A DNA stretch of 64,000 nt from Sporosarcina sp. NCCP-2716 (GCF_023707985.1 NZ_BRCF01000010.1:27842-91841); one strand, 5' to 3'; positions 41,884-51,489 are shown, counted from the stretch's first letter. Numbers and translations are program-made. The notes: a model not told the origin generated them from the sequence alone.

Positions 41884-43638
41884 ATGGTGAAGAAACTGGA
41901 CAAAGTAGATGCGGTGATCGTCGGTTCAGGATGGGTCGGTGGCATTGCCGCGGCGGAACTGACAAAAGCGGGGCACAAAGTCGTCATCCTGGAACGGGGC
42001 TCCGATAAAAAGCACGAAGACTTCGTCGGCACCAAAGACGAACTGCGTTATTCCAAACGGTATGATCTCATGCAGGACTTGAACAAAAGCACGATCACGT
42101 CCCGGAATTCGATGGACAAGGAAGCGCTTCCTGTCCGCAACAACTCGAACGCCCGCCTCGGGAACCATACGGGCGGTGCAGGGAACCACTGGAATGGCAT
42201 GGCCTTCCGCTGGCTTCCGTACGACTTTGAAATTTACAGCAAAACAGTGGAGCGGTACGGCAAGGAGAAAATCCCGAAAAACTCGACGATGCAGGACTGG
42301 GGTATTACATATGATGAGCTGGAGCCATATTACGACAAATACGAGAAAACAGCCGCCATTTCAGGGGAAGAGAGCCCGCTCGGTCCGCCGCGTTCGGATA
42401 AGTACCCGAATCCGCCCATGAAAGACACGCCGACCATCCGGCTGTTCAGCGAAGCTACAAAGAAACTAGGCTACCACCCATACCGCATCCCTTCTGCAAA
42501 CGCATCGCAGACGTATACGAACCCGGACGGCGAAACGATCAACGGATGTGTCTACTGTGCGTTCTGTGAAGAGTACGGCTGTGATTTCGGCGCGAAAGCC
42601 GATCCGATCGGCACGGTCCTCGCGACCGCCCAGAAGACGGGCAACCTGGAAATCCGCAACGAAGCCCACGTCAACCGCGTCAGCCACGACGGCAAGAAGG
42701 CGACCGGTCTCGTGTACACCGACACGATGACCGGGCAGGAATACGAACAGCCTGCAGATATCGTCGTCCTCGCAGGTTTCGTCTTCACGAACACCCAATT
42801 GCTGCTGACGTCGAAAATCGGCCAGCCGTACGACCCGATCACCGGCCAGGGGATCATCGGCAAGAATTTCACAGGTCACTTCAACAACCTGTCGACCTAT
42901 ATCGGGGCCCGCGGCTTCTTCGAAGACAAGAAGTTCAACAACTTCATGGGGACCGGCGGACTCGGGGCGTCCATCGACGACTTCAGCGGCGATAACGAGG
43001 ATCATACCGACCTCGACTTCCTGCATGGCTACGAAGTCCACTACAGCCAGCTCGGCACACGGCCGATCTCCCATAACGAAGTGCCTGAGGGGACACCGAA
43101 GTGGGGCAAGGAGTTCAAGAAACAGTCGCTGAAATACTTCAACCGCAATCTGTTCATCACCGCACAGAGCGGATTCCTGCCGAACCGCTACACATATATG
43201 GATCTCGACCCTGCCTACAAAGACGCCCTCGGCAATCCGCTGCTGCGGGTGACCGTCACTTATGACAAGCAGGACATCAACCGCGCGAAAGCCGGCGTGG
43301 CCCGCTGTGAAGAGATCATGAAAGAGATGGGCGCAGACCAGATGACGGTGGATGTCGTGAAAGATGACATCGTCTTCGACCATAAGTTCTTCACGGACCA
43401 TTTCTTCGGAGGGGTGATCATGGGGGCGGATCCTGCCACGTCCGCGGTCAACACGTATTCACAGATGTGGGAGATGGAAAACCTGTTCGTTGTCGGCGGG
43501 TCTTCGTTCCCGCACAACAGCAACTATAACCCGACCGTCACGATCGGAGCGTTCGCCTACCGTGCGGCGGAAGGCATGCTGAAGTACTTGAAGGAAGGCG
43601 GCAACGTCGCGCTGGCCGCTTCGAAGGAAACAGTCTGA
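41884..43638 (+). CDS. GMC-family oxidoreductase (gluconate 2-dehydrogenase flavoprotein-like)
   Basis: A 584-residue FAD-dependent dehydrogenase of sugars or alcohols. The dinucleotide loop is VIVGSGWVGGIAAAELTKAG at residues 11-30. The GMC region NHTGGAGNHWNGMAFRW and the C-terminal catalytic part GSSFPHNSNYNPTVTIGAFA follow the family. Four Cys occur in NGCVYCAFCEEYGCDFG near residue 220. It has no signal of its own and should be exported with the Tat-signal subunit encoded 25 bases upstream. The cytochrome c subunit of proteobacterial enzymes is absent, so the electron acceptor is unknown. Confidence 0.88.
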   Translation: MVKKLDKVDAVIVGSGWVGGIAAAELTKAGHKVVILERGSDKKHEDFVGTKDELRYSKRYDLMQDLNKSTITSRNSMDKEALPVRNNSNARLGNHTGGAGNHWNGMAFRWLPYDFEIYSKTVERYGKEKIPKNSTMQDWGITYDELEPYYDKYEKTAAISGEESPLGPPRSDKYPNPPMKDTPTIRLFSEATKKLGYHPYRIPSANASQTYTNPDGETINGCVYCAFCEEYGCDFGAKADPIGTVLATAQKTGNLEIRNEAHVNRVSHDGKKATGLVYTDTMTGQEYEQPADIVVLAGFVFTNTQLLLTSKIGQPYDPITGQGIIGKNFTGHFNNLSTYIGARGFFEDKKFNNFMGTGGLGASIDDFSGDNEDHTDLDFLHGYEVHYSQLGTRPISHNEVPEGTPKWGKEFKKQSLKYFNRNLFITAQSGFLPNRYTYMDLDPAYKDALGNPLLRVTVTYDKQDINRAKAGVARCEEIMKEMGADQMTVDVVKDDIVFDHKFFTDHFFGGVIMGADPATSAVNTYSQMWEMENLFVVGGSSFPHNSNYNPTVTIGAFAYRAAEGMLKYLKEGGNVALAASKETV

Positions 43639-43649
43639 TCACAACACAC

Positions 43650-43696
43650 GAAACGCCTATTCCTGTGCGCCATGCATAGGAATACGGCGTTTTTTC
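43650..43696. terminator. Bidirectional terminator after the GMC gene
   Basis: AAACGCC and GGCGTTT pair, with an inner TATTCCT/AGGAATA stem and a T run. Confidence 0.88.
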
Positions 43697-43698
43697 AT

Positions 43699-44367
43699 TT
43701 ATCCATAGTCCGGCCGGTACAGGCGCAGCAAAAAGACAGCAGCGAGCGAGAAGGAGATCCAGAGGATGGCGGATGGATTCCATTGGATGACAAGCATGCT
43801 GATGCCTGCACCCATCATGAAAAACACGAGGACGCCGAGCACATGGAGCAGGTCGTCCCGGGCGTCTGTGTCCCGCCGGAACAGCACCCGGTACAAGTTG
43901 TTCATCACCTTCTGAAGGTTGCCCGTCATGAGGCCGACGTTCACCGGAGTGGCGGCGAAGCTCTGATACGTGGTCAGCGCATGGCCGGAAAGGACCGCCA
44001 ATATGAATATCTTGACCGGAATGCGGAGGATGTGCTGAAAGCAGGCGAGATAGAGGAGGATGAATGCCTGGATGGCCAGGAATACACGCAGACGGTGGTG
44101 TCCCGTCAGCTTCAGCCGCGAGAGCAGGCGGTCGCCGTAAAGAGTGCCGAGGAAATACCCGGACAGCGACAGGGCATTCAGGAACGCATTTGCTGCCTGT
44201 CCGCTCGCCAGCATGATACCGAACGTCACCATGTTGCCGATCTGTGCACTGGCAAACACGTTTGAGAACTGGGTCAATGTATACGTGTCGATGAACCCCA
44301 TCAGAAACGCTGCGCCTATCGTGACGGCGTTCCGCAATCGGTCGATCTGCAGTGGTTGTTGCAGCAT
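43699..44367 (-). CDS. YoaK-like DUF1275 membrane protein, copy 2
   Basis: A 222-residue paralogue of the protein at 40140-40808, with the same length and hallmarks (GFIDTYTLTQF, FASAQIGNMVTFG, VGLMTGNLQKVMNNLYRVLF). GAAAGGAGAG precedes the start. The two copies are clearly diverged, so the duplication is old. They enclose the sugar-dehydrogenase genes in the same orientation. Confidence 0.85.
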   Translation of the reverse strand: MLQQPLQIDRLRNAVTIGAAFLMGFIDTYTLTQFSNVFASAQIGNMVTFGIMLASGQAANAFLNALSLSGYFLGTLYGDRLLSRLKLTGHHRLRVFLAIQAFILLYLACFQHILRIPVKIFILAVLSGHALTTYQSFAATPVNVGLMTGNLQKVMNNLYRVLFRRDTDARDDLLHVLGVLVFFMMGAGISMLVIQWNPSAILWISFSLAAVFLLRLYRPDYG

Positions 44368-44535
44368 ATCTCTCTCCTTTCCTGTGCTGGAACCTGTATG
44401 TCTACTGTACCCATACCCTGAAGAGGACCCGGCTATTCTGGCAGGTCAGGAAGTCGGAATTAACAAAACAGACCTTCCAGGCAACAGGAAACATGGTATA
44501 TTGGAAAGAGAATGGATAGGGAAGGAGCCGATCGG

Positions 44536-44898
44536 ATGAACCCGAACGAACTCGTGCGGGCTGTCAACGCCTGTGTGGAAGAACTGGACTTCGTGACTGC
44601 GCGGAAATACATGGAGGACAACCTCGACATCTTGAAGACGCATAAGCACCGGCTGCAGCGCAATGCCCAGGAACTGCTGGAATTCGTCATGCATTCAGAC
44701 AGCAAACGGCTGACCCAACAGGAGGTCAAAATCATCCATGCCCTCAATGATCATGCATCCCACTTCAATATCCGGTCGTTCAAGCTGCTCGTCAAGGACC
44801 ACGTATCGCTCATGAACCGGGAAGAAACACAGACCTATTTGAATGCAGACGCCAAAGCACTGCTCTCCAGCATGCAGGGAACCCATTCACAGGAGTGA
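44536..44898 (+). CDS. Hypothetical helical cytosolic protein
   Basis: A 120-residue protein, predicted all-helical (NELVRAVNACVEELDFVTAR, then QRNAQELLEFVMHSD). ATG 44536 follows GAAGGAG by 8 bases. It has a tetratricopeptide-like look but no clear repeat. The function is unknown. It is followed closely by a membrane protein gene. Confidence 0.6.
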   Translation: MNPNELVRAVNACVEELDFVTARKYMEDNLDILKTHKHRLQRNAQELLEFVMHSDSKRLTQQEVKIIHALNDHASHFNIRSFKLLVKDHVSLMNREETQTYLNADAKALLSSMQGTHSQE

Positions 44899-44932
44899 CC
44901 GCCAATAGACAAAATCCGAAAAAGGGGTGAGG

Positions 44933-45976
44933 ATGATTTCCAATAAATTCACGACAGCAGCCGGATGCACAGGCTGCCTGCTTCCGCTGGCAGCCATCGT
45001 AGTATTCATCCTGAGCTTTTCAGACGCCGGCAGCTATGCACTGCTGCCCGCGGGCATCATCGCAGGTGCAGGTATTCTCCTTTTCACGGTCGCCTTGAAA
45101 ATCGAAGGACGGCGTAAAAGGAAGCAGCGGGAGAAACTGTTTTCATACGAGCAGCCAGGGACGGACTTCAAAAAGATGCCATCTGTCGCTTCACATGACC
45201 TGCTGACGCGGGTTGCGATCGATTTCAGAGGGAAACGCCTCTACATTTGGACAGCCCATGATGACTTCGGACAGCCCGTCACAAAGCCTTTTTACGGGAT
45301 GGCATATCGGCTGGATGAGTACGCATTCGAGGACGTGGAAGCAGCCGCACTCGTTGAAAACGGAGAAGCCGAAGCCATTACTGCAGCTTTCAGCACACTG
45401 CCGATCGAGCAGTTCGTTACATCGGATGTAACGGATACACTGGAATCAGGAGATCGGGAAACAGATCCGGTACGTGTGCAGCTGCTGGCACTCATCGTAC
45501 AAGTGGATGACAAAGTGACCCCTTTCCACCAAGTGAACTTCCACGACGGAACAGGTGCAAGCCTGACGAAAAAATCAGCGGAATATAAAGAGATGAGAGG
45601 CAGTCTGCAAAAATGGATGAATTACATGGATGAACTGCTGAACGAGACGTACCCGACGCATATGAAGCGGGTCCATATGGAAGAGCGGGCTGTGCATCAG
45701 ACTGAGGATAGTGCAGAGAGAGATTCATATCCGTCAGTTGGAGAAGAAGCATTATCGCAGATGGAACATGGAGAACCGGCCGAAGCTATCGAACCTTTGG
45801 GGTTCGAGAAAGAGAGACAGCAACCCGGCCTGCTGCAGCCCGCCGATCCTATACAACCAGTGACGGCTGAGCCTGAACAGCCGAAGGAACCGTCCTACTT
45901 CGAAAAAATTCTGAAAGAAAACAAACGGATGATGCAGCGGGAGCGGGAAGACGGCGATGAAGAGAACGACCACTGA
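44933..45976 (+). CDS. Hypothetical membrane protein with long acidic cytosolic tail
   Basis: A 347-residue protein. Two membrane helices (about 8-30 and 36-54) are followed by a Lys/Arg-rich stop-transfer stretch and a soluble beta-type domain (residues about 80-230). A charged, Pro/Glu-rich, low-complexity tail (about 245-347) completes it. ATG 44933 has AAAGGGGTGA upstream. I do not recognise the family. Confidence 0.55.
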   Translation: MISNKFTTAAGCTGCLLPLAAIVVFILSFSDAGSYALLPAGIIAGAGILLFTVALKIEGRRKRKQREKLFSYEQPGTDFKKMPSVASHDLLTRVAIDFRGKRLYIWTAHDDFGQPVTKPFYGMAYRLDEYAFEDVEAAALVENGEAEAITAAFSTLPIEQFVTSDVTDTLESGDRETDPVRVQLLALIVQVDDKVTPFHQVNFHDGTGASLTKKSAEYKEMRGSLQKWMNYMDELLNETYPTHMKRVHMEERAVHQTEDSAERDSYPSVGEEALSQMEHGEPAEAIEPLGFEKERQQPGLLQPADPIQPVTAEPEQPKEPSYFEKILKENKRMMQREREDGDEENDH

Positions 45977-46019
45977 AAAAAAGCGCCGGAGCTTAAGATA
46001 AGCTCACGGACGCTTTTTC
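45974..46019. terminator. Bidirectional terminator
   Basis: AAAAAAGCG and CGCTTTTT enclose an inner GAGCTT/AAGCTC hairpin. It serves the membrane protein gene on + and the small gene on -. Confidence 0.82.
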
Positions 46020-46312
46020 AATTTGCTGACAGGGATGAGTACCGTACGCTGAAGTGCAGCACCGCCCATGGAAACGTTCTGAGGACGAACTGCATAATCG
46101 ATGCCATCGATGACATAGAAACCGTTCCCTTTGTAGGCAGCTTCCTTTCCTTGTTTTTCAAGCTCTTTTGTCACATCCTCCGCCTGTTTGCGCAAGTCCT
46201 GATGCCGCTGATCGAGGTCCAGCGTAATGTTGCCTTTCCGATACCCCATCAGCATATTGAAGCCGAACAGTGCAGCTCCGGCAGCCAGGATGGCGATCAA
46301 TACATTCATCAT
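46004..46312 (-). CDS. Hypothetical protein with N-terminal membrane anchor
   Basis: A 102-residue protein. One membrane helix (MMNVLIAILAAGAALFGFNM) is followed by a charged coiled coil (DLRKQAEDVTKELEKQGKEA) and a short C-terminal domain (FYVIDGIDYAVRPQNVSMGG). The start at 46312 fits AAGGAGGGAG. The function is unknown. Confidence 0.55.
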   Translation of the reverse strand: MMNVLIAILAAGAALFGFNMLMGYRKGNITLDLDQRHQDLRKQAEDVTKELEKQGKEAAYKGNGFYVIDGIDYAVRPQNVSMGGAALQRTVLIPVSKLKKRP

Positions 46313-46454
46313 TCCATCACTCCCTCCTTCATCCATCTGTACTATCCTATGGATAACTATACCACGAATTGACGGAATTTTCATCGATTTTACATAATCG
46401 GGAATACGGAAGTGATGGCCGGAACGCCGAGGACCTCAGGCTGGGCACAAACCG

Positions 46455-47288
46455 TCAGTCTGGTACACGGATGCCCGGCCGATCAGCTTGTCGGACATGG
46501 TGGCGGCCTTTCGGGATTGTGAACGGCGAACCGGAAACCGGATCCTCGATCACTAAACAGTCCATATTGAAGATCTGCAGCATGGTGTCTTCCGTAATGA
46601 CCTGTTCAGGCGGTCCTTCACAGATCAGTTCACCATTCCGAAGCGCGAAAATATGGTCCGCATACCGTGCAGACAGATTGATGTCATGGAGGACCATGAC
46701 GATCGTCGTGCCGTATTTCCGGTTCAGATCGGTGAGCAAGTCCAGGATTTCCACTTGATACGTAATGTCCAGGAACGTCGTCGGTTCGTCGAGGAATAAG
46801 ATGTCGGTCTGCTGGGCAAGCGCCATGGCGATCCAGACACGCTGACGCTGCCCGCCGGACAGTTCGTCGATATGGCGGTTTGCGAGTTCCGTAATGTTCA
46901 TCGTTTCCATCGCTTCTGCGACAGCCTCGTAATCTTGCGCCGTCCAGCCGCTGAGGAGGGACTGGTGAGGGAAACGGCCGCGGCCGACGAGATCGGCGAC
47001 CGTAATGCCTTCCGGAACGATCGGCGACTGCGGCAGCATGCCGAGTACCCGAGCGAGCTGCTTGGATGGCAGTTTACTGATCGGACCTCCGTCCAGCAGG
47101 ACATTTCCGGCGGAAGGTTTGAGGAGCCGCGCCATCGTTTTGAGAAGTGTCGATTTTCCGCACGCATTTGCGCCGATGATGACGCTGATTTTACTGCTCG
47201 GGATCTCCAGGCTGATCCCTTGGAGGATCGTCTTGTGATCGTAGCCGGCTTTCAGCTGATCGGTCCCGAGCCGGTGGGTCTGTTCCAT
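46455..47288 (-). CDS. Iron-siderophore ABC transporter, ATP-binding protein (FecE/YusV-like)
   Basis: A 277-residue ATPase of the Fe-siderophore importer. Walker A GANACGKST has Ala where Gly is usual in the GxNGxGKST loop. The signature is LSGGQRQRVWIAMALAQQ, Walker B ILFLDEPTTFLD, and the switch His is in VLHDINLS. It is the last gene of a four-gene operon and overlaps the permease stop by one base. The 30-residue C-terminal tail after the ABC domain is typical of FecE types. Confidence 0.92.
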   Translation of the reverse strand: MEQTHRLGTDQLKAGYDHKTILQGISLEIPSSKISVIIGANACGKSTLLKTMARLLKPSAGNVLLDGGPISKLPSKQLARVLGMLPQSPIVPEGITVADLVGRGRFPHQSLLSGWTAQDYEAVAEAMETMNITELANRHIDELSGGQRQRVWIAMALAQQTDILFLDEPTTFLDITYQVEILDLLTDLNRKYGTTIVMVLHDINLSARYADHIFALRNGELICEGPPEQVITEDTMLQIFNMDCLVIEDPVSGSPFTIPKGRHHVRQADRPGIRVPD

Positions 47289-48319
47289 CAGAGTTCCCCC
47301 TTTCTATTCATGCGGATCAGCAGGAAGATCAGATATGGTGCACCGAGGATCCCGGTGATGACCCCTGCAGGATACCGTGCGGTGAACGCGAATTGTCCAA
47401 TCAGATCCGCAGCCAGCACCAGATTCGCGCCGACCAGTCCGGCTGCGATGACGGACGGGAAGCCTGCACCGACGAGCCGCTTGGCGATCGGCCCTGCGAG
47501 GAACGCGACGAACGCAATCGGACCTGTCGCCGCGGTGGCGATGGACAGCATGATGACGGAACTGGCAATGAGCAGGATGCGGGTGAGGTCGGTGCGCACG
47601 CCGAGCGAGGCGGCGGTCTGTTCACCAAGTTCCAGAATCCCGAGCTGTCTGCTGAGCAGCAGCACGACGGGCGTCAGCAGCAGGACCGCCAGCAGCAGCG
47701 GCGGCAGCTGGTCCATCTTCGACCCATTCAGGCTTCCGGTCAGCCAGCGGAACGCAGCCGGGAGATCCTGCTCGGCGCCGATCAGTAAGAGATAGGAAAT
47801 AAGCGCATCGAGCATCGCCTGGATGCCGATGCCGACGAGGATGAGCCGCCCGATCGAAAAGGTACCGCCCCTTGACAGGAAGTAGATGAGCAGGACCGTC
47901 GCGAGACCCGCAGCTACGGAGACGGCCGAGACGATCGCGCCGCTCGTATGCAGTACGATGATGCAGAAGACAGCCGCCGCACTGGACCCGGTCGTGATGC
48001 CGAGGACGTTCGGGTTCGCGAGCGGATTACGCAGCATCGTCTGGAACGTGTTGCCGGCTAAGCCGAATGCGAAACCGGCGAACAGGCCGGCCAGCATCCG
48101 CGGCAGCCGGATGGTCGACACAGCGAACGAAGCCCCGGGGACATCGCCGCCCGTGAGCACCCGGATGACGTCCGCTGCGGGATAGATCGTATTGCCGAGC
48201 ATGAGCATCGCACCGCACAGGATGATTGCCAGCAGCGCGAGGCTCCACGTGGCCGTATGCCCGCGGAATCGCCGTTTCTTTCTGCCGGTTTTGATGAGTT
48301 CCATCGTTTCCATTTTCAT
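47288..48319 (-). CDS. Iron-siderophore ABC transporter permease (FecCD family), second
   Basis: A 343-residue BtuC-like permease with about 10 helices. Conserved parts are the IRLPRMLAGLFAGFAFGLAG helix, QTMLRNPLANPNVLGITTG, and the coupling-helix region ATGPIAFVAFLAGPIAKRLVG. The start at 48319 overlaps the first permease gene by 4 bases; longer in-frame extensions into that gene have no ribosome site. It forms a heterodimer with the first permease. Confidence 0.92.
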   Translation of the reverse strand: MKMETMELIKTGRKKRRFRGHTATWSLALLAIILCGAMLMLGNTIYPAADVIRVLTGGDVPGASFAVSTIRLPRMLAGLFAGFAFGLAGNTFQTMLRNPLANPNVLGITTGSSAAAVFCIIVLHTSGAIVSAVSVAAGLATVLLIYFLSRGGTFSIGRLILVGIGIQAMLDALISYLLLIGAEQDLPAAFRWLTGSLNGSKMDQLPPLLLAVLLLTPVVLLLSRQLGILELGEQTAASLGVRTDLTRILLIASSVIMLSIATAATGPIAFVAFLAGPIAKRLVGAGFPSVIAAGLVGANLVLAADLIGQFAFTARYPAGVITGILGAPYLIFLLIRMNRKGEL

Positions 48320-49356
48320 AATGACCGCACTTTCGATTTCATCGCTAATAGGATCAGAAGGGGAGCCCCGATGAATGCTGTTACGACTCCGACTTCCAGT
48401 TCGCCTGGACTGCCGAGCAGCCGCCCGGCCACGTCCGCGGCTGTTAAAATGAGTGCACCCGCGAGCGCCGACATCGGGATGACGAACCGCAGATCCGGCC
48501 CGAGCAGCAGACGCATGACATGGGTCGAGAGCAGGCCGATGAACCCGATCGGGCCGGCGAGCGCTGTCGCCGCGCCGCATAAGAGGACGGCGCCAAGTGC
48601 AGAAATCACCCGGATCATACCCGTCCGCACGCCGAGCCCTTTGGCGACGTCATCCCCGAGAGCCAGCGCATTGAGAGCGGGACCTGACAACAGAGCCAGG
48701 AAAAGACCGATCAGCAGAAACGGGGCGAACGTCGAGACGGAGGACCAGTTTCCTGCACCCACACTGCCGACCTGCCAAAAACGAAACTGATCCATGACGT
48801 GGGAACGCGGGATCAGGATCGCTAAAACAAGTGAAGACAGGGCCGCGCTGGTGGCGGCTCCTGCCAAGACAAGTTTGATGGGGGTGGCGCCGCTTCTGCC
48901 GAGCGAGCCGATACCGAACACGAAGACGGCTGTCAATGCCGCTCCTGCTAAGGCGAGCCAGATATATTCGGCTGCCGTGGAGATGTGCAGAAAGGCGATC
49001 CCGCCGACGATGAACAGGGAGGCGCCGGTGTTGACGCCGAGAATGCTCGGATCGGCGATCGGATTGCGGGTGACCGACTGCATGAGCGCCCCCGATACAC
49101 CGAGGGCCGCTCCGCAGAACAGGCTGAACACCGTACGCGATATCCGCTTCCGTACGACATCCGCGCCGTACGTCTGGCTCTCCGGACGGAACAGGCCGTC
49201 GAGGATCTCCTGGAGCCCGACCGCCCGGGAACCGAAGACGAGAGAGGCGCCGATGCAGAGAATCAGCAAAATGATCCCTCCGGTCAGTACGAGCCAGAAA
49301 TGCTTTGGTAAGTGGAATCGGTTCGTTCTCCGTCCGGCGAGTGCCGGATCAGTCAT
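48316..49356 (-). CDS. Iron-siderophore ABC transporter permease (FecCD family), first
   Basis: A 346-residue permease partner. It shows IGASLVFGSRAVGLQEIL near the start, the QSVTRNPIADPSILGVNTG motif, and ALAGPIGFIGLLSTHVMRLLLG as the ATPase contact. The start at 49356 (MTDPALAGRR) lies inside the end of the binding-protein gene, an 8-base overlap, so the two are coupled. Confidence 0.92.
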   Translation of the reverse strand: MTDPALAGRRTNRFHLPKHFWLVLTGGIILLILCIGASLVFGSRAVGLQEILDGLFRPESQTYGADVVRKRISRTVFSLFCGAALGVSGALMQSVTRNPIADPSILGVNTGASLFIVGGIAFLHISTAAEYIWLALAGAALTAVFVFGIGSLGRSGATPIKLVLAGAATSAALSSLVLAILIPRSHVMDQFRFWQVGSVGAGNWSSVSTFAPFLLIGLFLALLSGPALNALALGDDVAKGLGVRTGMIRVISALGAVLLCGAATALAGPIGFIGLLSTHVMRLLLGPDLRFVIPMSALAGALILTAADVAGRLLGSPGELEVGVVTAFIGAPLLILLAMKSKVRSL

Positions 49357-50437
49357 TGACCTTATCCGCCGCGTCACCAAGCAATTTCACATAGTCATCG
49401 ATCGTATAGCCGATCGACAGCGGATTCGGATTGCCGGCTGCTGCAAGCGGTGTATTGTCTCCGATGAACACGACCGATCCGCGTTCGATTGCCGGAATCT
49501 TGCCGAGCAGCGGATCTGCTTTCACCGCTTCGTACAAGTCGTCACCGCCATAGCCGACGATGATATCCGCATCATTCAGCAAGTCCGCGTTCTCCGCGCT
49601 GAATTCGAACGAGTAGCTTGCGGGATCCGTGATCGCAGCCGTCACCTTTTCGGGATACTCCATACCGAGTTCCTTCAGGAAGGCACCGCGCGGATCAGCC
49701 GGCGTGTACAAATGCATTTTCGACATATCCTGAGCAGAGAAGTTCACCCATGCCACGGTTTTCCCTTTCAGTTGCGGGTACTGGTCTGCTGCTTTCTGGA
49801 TTTTCGCTTCCGTGTCCTTGATGAGCTGTTCGCCTTCCGCTTCCATGCCCATGCCTTTCGCGTTCATCTGCACTTGCTCACGCCACGTCGTCGCCCATGG
49901 CTTGTCCGGGTAGGCGATGACAGGAGCGATTTCGCTCAGCGTGTCATAGTCTTCCTGCGTGATTCCGGAATAGGCTGCCAGGATGACGTCCGGCTGAGAA
50001 TCTGAGATTGCTTCGAAATCGAGTCCGTCCGTATCTTGGTAGATGTTCGGATCGGTGACGCCGAGTTCCTTCAGCTTTTCCGCTGTCCACGGCAGCATGC
50101 CGCTGTCATCCTGGACGCCATAGTTGGCTGCCGAGAAGCCGACGGGCACAACGCCGAGCGCAAGGACGACGTCATGGTTCGCCCATTGGACCGTCGCCAC
50201 ACGCTCCGGTTTGCTGTCGATGACCGTCTCGCCGAACGCGTGCTTGATCGTAATCGGGTATTGCGCACCGCCGTCCGTGTCTTCACCGATTTCCGATGCT
50301 GCCGTATCGCTGCCGTCAGCCGCCGGTTCACTGTTTCCTTCATCTGTTGACTTGTTTCCTGAACAGCCCGCGAGCAGCCCCATCACGAGGATGGACAGCA
50401 ACAATGCCGTCAAGCTGAGTTTCTTCGTCGTCTTCAT
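49349..50437 (-). CDS. Iron-siderophore substrate-binding lipoprotein
   Basis: A 362-residue extracytoplasmic receptor. A signal peptide ends in the lipobox LLAGC (Cys near residue 25), then an acidic Ser/Asp-rich linker. The binding domain starts with YPITIKHAFGETVIDSKPER and contains QWANHDVVLALGV, a FecB/YfiY-type pattern. It heads the operon with two permeases and the ATPase and lies behind a Fur box. The specific siderophore cannot be read from sequence. Confidence 0.9.
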   Translation of the reverse strand: MKTTKKLSLTALLLSILVMGLLAGCSGNKSTDEGNSEPAADGSDTAASEIGEDTDGGAQYPITIKHAFGETVIDSKPERVATVQWANHDVVLALGVVPVGFSAANYGVQDDSGMLPWTAEKLKELGVTDPNIYQDTDGLDFEAISDSQPDVILAAYSGITQEDYDTLSEIAPVIAYPDKPWATTWREQVQMNAKGMGMEAEGEQLIKDTEAKIQKAADQYPQLKGKTVAWVNFSAQDMSKMHLYTPADPRGAFLKELGMEYPEKVTAAITDPASYSFEFSAENADLLNDADIIVGYGGDDLYEAVKADPLLGKIPAIERGSVVFIGDNTPLAAAGNPNPLSIGYTIDDYVKLLGDAADKVND

Positions 50438-50544
50438 GTGTACTCCCTGCCTTTTCTCAAATGTATTACCGGATAGCCCGGCTGGATTGTTGCGAAACCA
50501 TGCCGCCTGAGCAGCAGAATGAAAGCCAGTTCAAACCCGTTAAC

Positions 50545-50567
50545 GTTATCATTGATAATCATTCTCA
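50545..50567 (-). promoter_or_regulatory. Fur box upstream of the siderophore operon
   Basis: On the minus strand it contains GAATGATTATCAATGATAAC, overlapping TGATWATC-type repeats as in Bacillus Fur operators. It lies just downstream of the -10 box, so iron-bound Fur would block the operon. Confidence 0.82.
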
Positions 50568-50571
50568 CTTG

Positions 50572-50600
50572 AATATAAAGGCTTGCTCGCTGTCTGTCAA
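50572..50600 (-). promoter_or_regulatory. Sigma-A promoter of the siderophore operon
   Basis: On the minus strand: TTGACA (50600-50595), 17-base spacer, TATATT (50577-50572). Confidence 0.85.
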
Positions 50601-50697
50601 CTGAAACTTCTAAACTCATGCAGGCGGAACAATACGTTTCCGGAACACAGCGTGCTATAGTGGGAGGAACAAAACGTATCTGGAGGGTGAAGAAACT

Positions 50698-51423
50698 ATG
50701 AAAATTGAAATCTGGTCCGACTTTGTCTGTCCGTTCTGCTATATCGGAAAGCGTAAGCTCGAGAGTGCCCTGAACGAATTCCGCGGCAAAGACCGGGTGG
50801 AGATCGAATTCAAAAGCTACCAACTCGACCCTGACTCAGAAAAGTACGATGGCCAGGATTTCTACGAGAGCATGGGGAAGAAATTCGGCAGTGTGGAACA
50901 AACAAAACAAGTGATGCAGTCCATTACCGCGCAAGCAGCGGAAGTCGGTCTCGATTTCCGGTTCGATACGATGAAACCGACCAACACATTCGACGCTCAC
51001 CGGATGACGAAATTCGCCAAGACACTCGGCAAGGATGACGTGCTCGCTGAAAAACTGCTGTATGCGAACTTCACGGAATCGAAGGATATCGGCAGCACAG
51101 CCGTCCTGACAGAGCTTGCGGTCGAAGCCGGACTGCCGGAAGAGGAAGCGGCCGCTGTTGCGAACGATCCGGCCGCCTATGCAGGAGATGTACGCACGGA
51201 TATCGAAGAAGCGAAACAGTTCGGCGTCCAAGGCGTCCCATTCTTCGTCTTCAACCGTAAATACGCGATTTCAGGAGCCCAGCCGAAGGAAGCGTTCCTC
51301 CAGGCACTGGAGAAAGTGCTCGAAGAAGAACCCGTCATGCCGTTCGAAGATCTGGCAACAGAAAGCGGAGCAGGCGGCGTCTGTGCGGACGGCAGCTGTG
51401 AAGTGCCCGAAGAGAAGAACTAA
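50698..51423 (+). CDS. DsbA-family oxidoreductase (FrnE-like)
   Basis: A 241-residue cytosolic thioredoxin-fold protein. The redox motif is CPFC at residues 11-14 (IWSDFVCPFCYIGKRKLE), and the cis-Pro loop is QGVPFFVFNRKYAISGAQ. The helical insertion contains NTFDAHRMTKFAKTLG, typical of FrnE-like proteins. The C-terminus (GGVCADGSCEV) adds two further Cys that could act as a resolving pair. It is close to the iron-uptake operon but transcribed divergently. Confidence 0.88.
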   Translation: MKIEIWSDFVCPFCYIGKRKLESALNEFRGKDRVEIEFKSYQLDPDSEKYDGQDFYESMGKKFGSVEQTKQVMQSITAQAAEVGLDFRFDTMKPTNTFDAHRMTKFAKTLGKDDVLAEKLLYANFTESKDIGSTAVLTELAVEAGLPEEEAAAVANDPAAYAGDVRTDIEEAKQFGVQGVPFFVFNRKYAISGAQPKEAFLQALEKVLEEEPVMPFEDLATESGAGGVCADGSCEVPEEKN

Positions 51424-51489
51424 CAGAGATTATGATGGCCGTCGGATCCGTCCGGCGGCTGTTCGTCTATTGAAAGGGGAGATCGAAAA

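Noticed and set aside
42466..43401. Long minus-strand open frame opposite the GMC gene
   Set aside because: It is a frame shadow of a high-GC third-position gene; the + strand protein has clear family motifs and a ribosome site.
48794..50005. 403-codon + strand open frame across the siderophore operon
   Set aside because: Antisense shadow; sequence is Arg/Pro/Ser-rich without motifs and lacks a ribosome site.
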